Source: Sulfurimonas sp.
GTDB taxonomy: Bacteria; Campylobacterota; Campylobacteria; Campylobacterales; Sulfurimonadaceae
Assembly: GCA_011391635.1 (NCBI GenBank)
Contig: JAABQD010000018.1
Location: 1-53,137, forward strand
Direction of reading: 5' to 3'
Length of the DNA stretch: 53,137 nucleotides
The notes under the pieces are model-generated. The model was not told where the DNA came from. It made no database searches and saw nothing but the letters and a program-made list of their open reading frames with translations. The position numbers and the translations under genes were made by a program. This document shows positions 41,757 through 50,766 of the stretch, one piece after another (position 1 is the first letter of the stretch; each line of letters begins with the position of its first letter).

Positions 41757-43451
41757 GTGAAATTTATACCTGTACTTTTTATTTTTAAAGCGTCACTTCT
41801 CTTAGCTGGGGCACTTCCTGTTTTTTTTGAGGGCAATCAAAAAATAGCTGAGCGTGAACTTTATAGTGCTGTTAATCTTTATAAACCTTATTTTTATGAA
41901 TTTTATAAAAAAAAACCTTCCATTGATCCAAAAACTGTTATGCTCCTGAGCGAGACTATTAAAAACTACTACAGAAGCAGAGGTTTTTTTCATACTTCTG
42001 TTACACATGCCAAAAGTGATGATTCTATTGTTATCACTATCAGCGAAGAGGCTCCCATTATAATTGCTAACATCACAACAATATCAAAGCTTGACATCTC
42101 TTTGCAGATAAATTTTAAAGAAGGAGATATTTTTAATCCAGAAAAATTTACTCAAAGTAAAAAAGAGATTAAACTCCTCTATGCGAACAACAGCTACTGC
42201 AATGCTTCGCTTATTGCAAAAGCGTGGGTGGACACAGAGACAAACTACGCTTATTTGATGTATGAAGCCATCCCAAACGATATTTGCTATTTTGGTTTTA
42301 TTGAAATTATACCCTCTGAAAATATTGATGCTGATATCATAGAGTCACTTTTATACATCAAAGAGAATGAGCTATTTTCGCTTAGTGAAATCACCAAAAG
42401 TTATGAGAGTATTTATGCCAATGAAGGGATATCAAAAGCTATCATCGATACAAAAGTAGATGCAAACAACAGTGTGCAAACTACTGTGAGCGTGAGCGAA
42501 AACGAGAAACCTATCCGTTTTCATGCGGGCTTGGGAATTAATAGTAATGAAGGTGTCACAGGTTCTCTAGGAGTCAAACATAGAAATCTATACTCAAATT
42601 TGAAAACTCTCAGTTTTGATACAAGAGTAAGTGAAATTCAGCAGACAATCAAAACAAATTTTGATATGCCACTTGCAGGTAGGGAGTCAACTGGAGTTGA
42701 ATTTGGGTTTGAAAATGAAAAATTCATTGGCTTTAAAGAGAGTAGAACTTACGGAACCCTTTTTCTTAAGCAGATAGAAAAACCAAATATCTTTAAAGAA
42801 AGTCTCTTTTTTGACAACTCTCAGACTTATAACAGCAGTGATCTACTCCTCTATCCTGATGGAAATCTCCTTGTCATTTCTCCAAAACTTGAGTGGAAGT
42901 ATGATGTAAGAGATAACATTTTAGACCCAAGTACAGGCTATTTTATAAACTCGGAGGCAATGGGCTCTTGGCTCTGTGAAGTTTCTGATGCCACTTACTA
43001 TAAAATGAAATTCTCTGGTGGATATATATTGCCTCTTAACCCTTCTGCATTGGCACTTAAAGCTACTTTTGGCTCTTTGCATATTTATCAAGGAGATATT
43101 CCGAAGTCTTATCTCTTTTATGCGGGAGGAATGTACAGTAACCGTGCTTATGGCTACCGAAAACTCAGTTCAAAAAATGATACAGGGGAGTCAATAGGTT
43201 CAAGTTCCATCTTAGAGACGAGTGTTGAGTACAGATTTCCAATTTACGGAGAGTTTAAGGGTGTTGTTTTTAATGACAATACATACATTGGCAAAAGAGA
43301 AGTGCCCGATTATGATAAAGGCTATTTTAGTGCGGGGGTGGGCATTCGTTATAAAACGCCTATTGGACCGATTGCAGTGGATGTCGGCTTTGATATGGCA
43401 AATCCTACTGAACAATATGCACTTCATTTTCATATCGGAGAGTTGTTTTGA
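41757..43451 (+). CDS. tamA: TamA/BamA-like outer membrane protein (Omp85 family)
   Basis: GTG start behind GGAGGA. The 564-residue protein has a signal peptide (KFIPVLFIFKASLLLAGA), then POTRA-like domains (about 20-240, the first with NQKIAERELYSAV) and a C-terminal barrel (about 250-564) with the Omp85 family features GGMYSNRAYGYR near 450 and GIRYKTPIGPIAVDVGF near 530, ending in a beta-barrel terminal strand. With tamB directly behind, overlapping by 4 bases, it forms the translocation and assembly module, which links the inner and outer membranes and acts in outer-membrane protein or lipid transport. The G10 tract suggests phase variation. Confidence 0.88.
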   Translation: MKFIPVLFIFKASLLLAGALPVFFEGNQKIAERELYSAVNLYKPYFYEFYKKKPSIDPKTVMLLSETIKNYYRSRGFFHTSVTHAKSDDSIVITISEEAPIIIANITTISKLDISLQINFKEGDIFNPEKFTQSKKEIKLLYANNSYCNASLIAKAWVDTETNYAYLMYEAIPNDICYFGFIEIIPSENIDADIIESLLYIKENELFSLSEITKSYESIYANEGISKAIIDTKVDANNSVQTTVSVSENEKPIRFHAGLGINSNEGVTGSLGVKHRNLYSNLKTLSFDTRVSEIQQTIKTNFDMPLAGRESTGVEFGFENEKFIGFKESRTYGTLFLKQIEKPNIFKESLFFDNSQTYNSSDLLLYPDGNLLVISPKLEWKYDVRDNILDPSTGYFINSEAMGSWLCEVSDATYYKMKFSGGYILPLNPSALALKATFGSLHIYQGDIPKSYLFYAGGMYSNRAYGYRKLSSKNDTGESIGSSSILETSVEYRFPIYGEFKGVVFNDNTYIGKREVPDYDKGYFSAGVGIRYKTPIGPIAVDVGFDMANPTEQYALHFHIGELF

Positions 43452-46315
43452 TTCGAAAAACATATCTTTTTTTGAGAAGCATAAGCATCTTTTTAATTGC
43501 TATTTCGCTTACTTTGGGATACCTTCTTACGAATGAGAAACTCATACCTTATCTTGGAAAAAAGTATCTTAAAGAATTTGGTGTTGCGTATACAAAAGTG
43601 GAGGGAACTCTGCTTCGCGGAGCTGTGATATCTGAACTGCAATATAAAGATGCATTACACATAAAAATGCTCAAAATCGACTACAATTTTTTCATGCTTT
43701 TAAGGGCATCTCCAAAAATAAACAAAATTCAAGCAGACGGAATTTTTTTTGATAACAATAAATTCTCATCTTCAGACTCAAATTCTACACAGAGGGTTAT
43801 TCCTTCCTTTGACATCTCTGAACTGGAACTCAAAAATACAGAGATAATCATAGAAAAACAAAGGCTTATATTTGATTTAAAGAGTTCAAACATCCATTAC
43901 GACACCGCTTTGGATATAGAAAAACTGGCACTGAAAAATACAAAGCTGGAGGTGGACAAAGAGATTTTTACATTTGAACTTGAGAGTTCAAATCTTCACT
44001 ATGCCACTGCACTGGATGTTGAAAAACTTGCCCTCAGTTTCAAATCTTCCTATGCAAATGCAAAAATAGAGGGAAGTGTCGCCACAGAGAAGTTCAAGGG
44101 GGATGCCTCTATTGAAATAGACTCTAACCTTTCCAAAAAATATCTCGCATTTTTAAAGGGGTTTCCAAAAGTTTTGGATTTAAAAGTGGATGCTACACTC
44201 CAAAGAGTCGATGCTACGACGCAAATCAAAAGCATCTCTCTAAGTAGCGATGACAATTTGAGCATCAAAAAGATGGATGTCGGGCTTAGCTATTTTACAA
44301 ATGAGAACTATTTCAGTGCGAAAGCAAATTATCTTCTTTCGTATATGGGTATTGAGGCCACAGTCAAAGAGAGTGCACTTTTTGACACGCAGGGAGCATA
44401 TACGACAAAGTTAAATGCAGAGCTTACAAAAAAAACGATGAATCTTCCTTTTAAAAATTTTCAGGTAGAAGTAAGCGGAGATTCTCATGCAATGGTGGCT
44501 GATGCCACTGCACAAAATTTGAAATTGAATCTCTTTTCCTCAGATTATGCAAATTTTACACTTCATACCCAAGGGAAGAATGTTTCGCTCTCTTTTTTAG
44601 AAAACCTTCCTGATGTGTTGAGAAAAGATGCTATCACTTTTGTTGGGAATGCAACTCTTGCAACTTCTCCTTTTTCACTTTCAGGATTACTTAAGAGCGA
44701 GGGGCTTTACTCCAAAGCGGAAATGACTTTTGAGATGAATAAAAAAAGCGCTTTGTATCAGATGAAAATGGTTCCAAAACAAAAAAGTGCGCTCTTTAAG
44801 GCTTATAATCTGAAAAACTTTCTGCCTATTTCTCTTGTCATGTATGATGATTATAGCTCCCAGATAGCAAATCTGGATGCAAATCTTCTCAATGTTACAC
44901 TGTTTAAGAGTGATAAGATTTTGGAGGGGTGGGGAAATTTGAGTTCAAGTAACTTTGATATAGCGGGTAATTTTGAAAAAGATACAACGCTAACCCTTGA
45001 CGCAAAAGTTTCCTCTCTTAAAACTCTACTACGCGATTTGAATCTTGTTGAGGTAAATAAGAACAACTTCTATGATGGGGCGATTGATATCAATACTACA
45101 CTCACACTCTCTAAAAAAATAAATGTAAAAACCAATATCCACATGCCGTGGTATATTGTAAAGCTTGATTCTCAGACAACCTACAGCGGGAAAGAGCTCT
45201 TCCTTGAAGCTAGAAGTACGGATAAAGAGATAACCATCAACGAGTACAGTTTTGAGTTTATGAATCAAAAAGTTTATTCAAAAAAACCATCCAAACTCTT
45301 TCTTGATGCTGATAACAAGATACATTTCAAAGAGTTTTGGATTTATGACAACCTGCTTTTAAGTGGTGAGATAAATCCTCAAATGATGTATGGGCGTATG
45401 AATCTAAAAAGTAGTAGTTTTACATACAAGGGCAAAGAGGGTGAAGTCAAGGTAAAAGCCGACATCACCGCTAGTTTTGATGCGGATGCAAAACAGACGA
45501 TAGAAGGGAGCATAACACTTCTTGATGGGGTAATCAACTATGAAACAAGAACTGATTATACAGTTTTAGACAGTGACATTATTATTATTCAGGATATGAA
45601 AAGCAAAAAAAAATCTAACCGCTATGTCAATATTCGTATTGACTCTGTAAAACCTATAGCGTATAAGGCAAAAGAGATAGACCTTCTTTTTACTCCAAAT
45701 ATTACTCTCTATCAAGAGCCAAATACAGAATTTAAGATTTTTGGAATGATTACAATCAATGAGGGAAAAGTCAGCGGAGGTGATAAAACATTTGAATTTG
45801 ACAAAAGTGAAATCTATTTTTACGGTGCAAATCCGATTAATCCTTATCTGAACCTCAATATGCAGTACCATACTATGAATGATGTAGATATTCAGATTTA
45901 TGTGACTAACACTCTCAACGCACCCGTTCTTATTTTTGCCTCAAAACCCGCTTTAAGTCAAAATGACATTATGTCCTACATACTTTTTGGAGAGCCTGCA
46001 AACTCTGTGTTTGAAGGCACAAATGAGGAAAATAAACTTTCTGTAAGCTCTTTGCTATTGGGAACAGGACTCAAGAAGGTATTTAGTAAAACAACAGGTG
46101 TTAAAATAGATACTCTTAATATTTTGACCAACAAAGAGGGTACTCTAGGATATGAGATAGGTTCACGGTTTAACAAAAAAATTCGTGTAGTCTATAAAAA
46201 CAACACCGTCTCGAGCGTTATTGTGCAGTACAGTCTCAACCGTTCTATAAGAGTGGATGTCGATGTTCAGGAGAACCAACAGGGTGTGAGTATTATATAT
46301 ATTAAGGATTTTTAA
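43448..46315 (+). CDS. tamB: TamB-like inner membrane protein (DUF490)
   Basis: A 955-residue protein with an N-terminal membrane anchor (SISIFLIAISLTLGYLL) followed by a very long strand-rich region and a C-terminal TamB/DUF490 domain with NAPVLIFASKPALSQNDIMSY near 815 and a terminal run with GYEIGSRFNKKIRVVYKN. TamB spans the periplasm as a hydrophobic beta-taco and pairs with TamA. It is shorter than E. coli TamB (about 1260 residues), as expected for Campylobacterota. Two tandem 34-residue copies occur near residues 126-193. A copy of the dispersed word is at 45139. Confidence 0.88.
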   Translation: MIRKTYLFLRSISIFLIAISLTLGYLLTNEKLIPYLGKKYLKEFGVAYTKVEGTLLRGAVISELQYKDALHIKMLKIDYNFFMLLRASPKINKIQADGIFFDNNKFSSSDSNSTQRVIPSFDISELELKNTEIIIEKQRLIFDLKSSNIHYDTALDIEKLALKNTKLEVDKEIFTFELESSNLHYATALDVEKLALSFKSSYANAKIEGSVATEKFKGDASIEIDSNLSKKYLAFLKGFPKVLDLKVDATLQRVDATTQIKSISLSSDDNLSIKKMDVGLSYFTNENYFSAKANYLLSYMGIEATVKESALFDTQGAYTTKLNAELTKKTMNLPFKNFQVEVSGDSHAMVADATAQNLKLNLFSSDYANFTLHTQGKNVSLSFLENLPDVLRKDAITFVGNATLATSPFSLSGLLKSEGLYSKAEMTFEMNKKSALYQMKMVPKQKSALFKAYNLKNFLPISLVMYDDYSSQIANLDANLLNVTLFKSDKILEGWGNLSSSNFDIAGNFEKDTTLTLDAKVSSLKTLLRDLNLVEVNKNNFYDGAIDINTTLTLSKKINVKTNIHMPWYIVKLDSQTTYSGKELFLEARSTDKEITINEYSFEFMNQKVYSKKPSKLFLDADNKIHFKEFWIYDNLLLSGEINPQMMYGRMNLKSSSFTYKGKEGEVKVKADITASFDADAKQTIEGSITLLDGVINYETRTDYTVLDSDIIIIQDMKSKKKSNRYVNIRIDSVKPIAYKAKEIDLLFTPNITLYQEPNTEFKIFGMITINEGKVSGGDKTFEFDKSEIYFYGANPINPYLNLNMQYHTMNDVDIQIYVTNTLNAPVLIFASKPALSQNDIMSYILFGEPANSVFEGTNEENKLSVSSLLLGTGLKKVFSKTTGVKIDTLNILTNKEGTLGYEIGSRFNKKIRVVYKNNTVSSVIVQYSLNRSIRVDVDVQENQQGVSIIYIKDF
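43823..44026 (+). repeat. Tandem in-frame duplication of 34 codons inside tamB
   Basis: Codons from 43823 to 43924 and from 43925 to 44026 encode two related 34-residue units, each with LKNT near the start and ending SSNxHYxTALDxEK. DNA identity is lower than protein similarity, so the duplication is not recent. Confidence 0.8.
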
Positions 46316-46404
46316 TATTACAGCATGCACTTCTCAATGAAAGTCAACCTATCTATAAGGCAAAGGAAGTTTTAAAAAGTTTACTTCCACATGCCAAAAA
46401 AATA

Positions 46405-47589
<1,185 letters not shown>

Positions 47590-47631
47590 TTATGTAAAAT
47601 TCAAAAATTATTTTCAAAAAAAAGGTGTTTT

Positions 47632-48198
47632 ATGGCAACTGTAGGCATGAGTGATATCAAAAAAAATGTTCGTCTGATTGTAGGTGAAGTACCGTACAAA
47701 GTAGTCGAGTTCCAACATGTGAAACCAGGCAAGGGTGCGGCATTTGTTCGTATGAAGATGAAGAGTTTTTTAAATGGAAAAGTCGTTGAAAAAACTGTTC
47801 ACGCTGGAGATAAGTTTGAAGTTCCTGAAATCACTTATACAACGATGCAATTTCTTTATGATGATGGCGAAGCGTTCCAATTTATGGATAATGATTCGTA
47901 TGAGCAGTTGGCTCTTTCGTACGAGCAGTGTGATGATGCGTCTAAATGGTTCAAAGATGGTATTAATGTAGATATTATTTTCTACAAAGGCAATGCTATT
48001 TCTGTAAGTGCACCTGAAATCATGGAACTTGTTATTACTGATACGCCTCCAAACTTCAAAGGCGACACTTCAAGCGGAAGCAGAAAACCTGCTACTTTAG
48101 AGACAGGTGCGGTCGTTCAAGTGCCTTACCATGTTCTTGAAGGCGATACTATTAAAGTGAATACTGTAGATTGTGAGTATTTAGAAAAAGTAAAATAA
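47632..48198 (+). CDS. efp: Translation elongation factor P
   Basis: From ATG 47632 (AAAGG upstream) the product is 188 residues, the standard EF-P length. The start is ATVGMSDIKKN, and the modification loop HVKPGKGAAF carries Lys at the usual position 34 or so. The C-terminal OB domain ends with VQVPYHVLEGDTIKVNT. EF-P relieves ribosome stalling at polyproline. The gene is followed by a perfect palindrome made of two copies of the dispersed word. An ORF extension upstream to 47560 has no RBS and is not used. Confidence 0.96.
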   Translation: MATVGMSDIKKNVRLIVGEVPYKVVEFQHVKPGKGAAFVRMKMKSFLNGKVVEKTVHAGDKFEVPEITYTTMQFLYDDGEAFQFMDNDSYEQLALSYEQCDDASKWFKDGINVDIIFYKGNAISVSAPEIMELVITDTPPNFKGDTSSGSRKPATLETGAVVQVPYHVLEGDTIKVNTVDCEYLEKVK

Positions 48199-48206
48199 AT
48201 TATCCT

Positions 48207-48240
48207 CTTTTGGCATGTGGAAATTTCCACATGCCAAGAG
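48207..48240. terminator. Perfect palindrome of two inverted copies of the dispersed word after efp
   Basis: TTGGCATGTGGAAA (48210-48223) and its exact complement (48224-48237) abut with no spacer, giving a 28-bp perfect palindrome, extended by a T-G and two more pairs. In RNA it would fold into a long hairpin with the A/T centre as loop, 11 bases after the efp stop. There is no long T tract, but TTTCACTTTCC follows. Confidence 0.8.
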
Positions 48241-48352
48241 TTTCACTTTCCACAAACAGATTCAAAATTACCTCATATTTAAGCCTCTTTTACTATAATA
48301 ATATCCTTATAAAATCAATGAAATGCAATAATAATACAACAAAAGGGTATGC

Positions 48353-49714
48353 ATGCGAAATCTGTTTTACAAAAAAGACCTCTCGGGCGGTGGCGGTAGT
48401 TTTGAGCGAAAGTTGGGGCTTTTGGATGTTACATTTATCGGTGTTGGGGCAGTTATAGGCTCTGGGATATTTGTCATCACGGGTCAAGCAGCAGCGACGA
48501 TGGCTGGACCTGCGATTATTTTATCATTTTTACTCAGTGGTTTGATGATTGCGATTGTTGCACTTATTTATGCAGAACTTAGCTCCGCGTATCCTGTGGC
48601 TGGAAGTGCATATAGCTTCACATTTGCAAGTTTGGGTGAGATGTTTGCGTGGTTTGTCGGGTGGAATTTACTCCTTGAGTATGGTGTTGCAACGGCTGCT
48701 GTGGCGACGGGCTGGTCTGGATATTTACGACGCTTTTTAGAAAACAGTATGGGAATCTCCATCCCACATGAACTCACGGGAGCATTTGACCCGAGCAATG
48801 GAACTTATATCGACATCAGTGCGTTTAGTATTGTCTTACTTATTTTTGTTCTCTTAGCAATCGGTATCAAAGAGAGTGCGAGAGTCAACACAGTCATAGT
48901 TTTCATCAAACTTATCGTGCTATCGGTGTTTGTTTTTGTCGGTTTACCGCATGTGGATTTTAATAATCTGAGCAACTTTATGCCTTTTGGCTGGGAAGGT
49001 GTTTGGCACGCTTCCTCACTTATCATGTTTGCATATTTAGGTTTTGATGCGATTAGCACGGTTGCAGAAGAGACAAAAAATCCAAGTAAAAATATTCCTT
49101 GGGGACTTGTTTTATCACTCCTTTTGAGTGTCGTTTTCTTCATTTTGGTAAGCTTCACGCTCACGGCAATCGTTCCTTATCAAGAACTCAATGTTCCAGA
49201 TGCCTTGGCTTTTGCACTCTATAAAGTAAACGAGCCATTCGCTGCAAATGTTATTGCTCTTGGTGCGGTGATTACGATTACGACCGTTATGCTTGTTATG
49301 GGCTTGGGGTTTACGAGAATTTTGTTTGCACTCTCACGCGATGGGCTTATCACAAAAAGCCTCAGTGAACTTCATCCAAAATATAACACACCCTTCAAAG
49401 CAACAATAATCGGCGGTATATTTTTAAGTATCTTAGCTGGATTAGTACCGCTCAAAACTCTGGCGGAACTCGTTAATATCGGGACACTCTTCGCCTACTT
49501 GATGGTAACTGTCGCAATCATCGTTTTACGAAAACAAGCAAATATGAAACCAGAGTTTCAAATGCCAGCGTTCAAAATCCTCATGCCTCTTAGTTTTATC
49601 CTCATCATCTTCACAATGGCAGGATTACCGTTTGAGACATGGGTACGCTTCATCGGCTGGTCAGCGATAGGCATGGCGATTTATTGGTTTTATGGGAGTA
49701 AGGCGAAGGTATGA
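48353..49714 (+). CDS. APC-superfamily amino acid permease
   Basis: The 453-residue protein has about twelve membrane segments. The first carries VGAVIGSGIFVITGQAAA, the substrate-binding GSGIF motif of the APC family, and residues near 215 carry FAYLGFDAISTVAEETKNP, typical of the cationic amino acid transporter (CAT/YfnA) subgroup. It should import amino acids, perhaps cationic, by proton coupling. AAAAGGG precedes the ATG. Gap to the YhcG-type gene is 29 bases with no clear terminator, so read-through into the defence-like genes is possible. Confidence 0.88.
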   Translation: MRNLFYKKDLSGGGGSFERKLGLLDVTFIGVGAVIGSGIFVITGQAAATMAGPAIILSFLLSGLMIAIVALIYAELSSAYPVAGSAYSFTFASLGEMFAWFVGWNLLLEYGVATAAVATGWSGYLRRFLENSMGISIPHELTGAFDPSNGTYIDISAFSIVLLIFVLLAIGIKESARVNTVIVFIKLIVLSVFVFVGLPHVDFNNLSNFMPFGWEGVWHASSLIMFAYLGFDAISTVAEETKNPSKNIPWGLVLSLLLSVVFFILVSFTLTAIVPYQELNVPDALAFALYKVNEPFAANVIALGAVITITTVMLVMGLGFTRILFALSRDGLITKSLSELHPKYNTPFKATIIGGIFLSILAGLVPLKTLAELVNIGTLFAYLMVTVAIIVLRKQANMKPEFQMPAFKILMPLSFILIIFTMAGLPFETWVRFIGWSAIGMAIYWFYGSKAKV

Positions 49715-49743
49715 GTGAAAAATAAAAGTGTTGAGGGTAAAAA

Positions 49744-50766
49744 ATGAAGCCAATAAAAAATGATGATTACTATCTCAACATAAAAAATATCCTTCAAAAT
49801 GCAAGAGATAATGCCTATCGACAAGTGAACTTCATCATGGTTGAAGCGTACTGGAACATCGGTCAGCAGATAGTTGAAGAGGAACAAAACGGCAAAGATA
49901 GAGCAGAATATGGTTCGTACCTCATAAAAGAGCTTTCCTCGCAACTTACACAAGAGTTTGGAAAAGGATTCACTCAGCAAAATCTTAGAAATATGAGACA
50001 GTTTTATAACTGTTTTCCAATTCGCTCCACACTGTGTAGCGAATTAAGTTGGAGTCATTATCGACTTATCATGAGGCTAGATAATCCCCAAGCACGACTT
50101 TGGTACACAGAAGAATCTGCAAAAGCAAACTGGAGTGTCAGAGCTTTGGAGAGACAAATCGGTACTTTTTATTATGAAAGAATTGTCTCAAGCAAAGAAA
50201 AACAACCCCTCATCACAGAAGCCGAAAATAACACAAAAGATTTGCAGTTATCTCCAAAAGACATTATCAAAGACCCTTATGTTTTGGAGTTTTTAGACCT
50301 CAAACAAAACAACAGTTTTTATGAAAGCGATTTAGAATCCGCTCTCATAGAAAAAATACAAGAGTTTTTACTCGAACTTGGTCGCGGTTTTGCATTTGTA
50401 GCCAGACAAAAAAGAATCCAAACTGAGACAAGTGATTTTTACATAGACCTAGTTTTTTACAACTACATCTTAAAATGTTTTGTCATCATAGACCTCAAAA
50501 AAGGCAAATTAACCCACCAAGATGTAGGTCAGATGGACATGTATGTGCGAATGTATGACGACATGGAAAAAGAAAAAAACGATAATCCAACCATAGGAAT
50601 CATACTCTGTGCAGACAAAGACAATACAGTCGTAAAATACTCCGTTTTAAATGACAATGAAAATCTGTTCGTGTCGAAATATCAGCTCTATTTACCGAGC
50701 GAGGAAGAGTTGAAGGCGGAGATTGAGAGGGATGTTTTGGAGTTGCAGAGGGAGATTTATAAATAA
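49744..50766 (+). CDS. YhcG-type PD-(D/E)XK nuclease protein (DUF1016)
   Basis: The 340-residue protein has an N-terminal DUF1016 helical domain (NFIMVEAYWNIGQQIVEEE, GFTQQNLRNMRQFY, SWSHYRLIMRLDN, then ESAKANWSVRALERQI) and a C-terminal nuclease domain (about 185-325) with FVARQKRI, FYIDLVFYN and FVIIDLKKGKLTHQDVGQM, where the Asp and the D-L-K give the PD-(D/E)XK site. Family members travel with restriction and other defence genes. It is joined to the next gene by a TAATG overlap. GAGGG precedes the ATG. Confidence 0.88.
   Translation: MKPIKNDDYYLNIKNILQNARDNAYRQVNFIMVEAYWNIGQQIVEEEQNGKDRAEYGSYLIKELSSQLTQEFGKGFTQQNLRNMRQFYNCFPIRSTLCSELSWSHYRLIMRLDNPQARLWYTEESAKANWSVRALERQIGTFYYERIVSSKEKQPLITEAENNTKDLQLSPKDIIKDPYVLEFLDLKQNNSFYESDLESALIEKIQEFLLELGRGFAFVARQKRIQTETSDFYIDLVFYNYILKCFVIIDLKKGKLTHQDVGQMDMYVRMYDDMEKEKNDNPTIGIILCADKDNTVVKYSVLNDNENLFVSKYQLYLPSEEELKAEIERDVLELQREIYK

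Noticed and set aside
41737..41757. ATG at 41737 as the tamA start
   Set aside because: At the present G10 length this frame reaches TAG after six codons; the GTG at 41757 has the proper Shine-Dalgarno and leads directly into a signal peptide.
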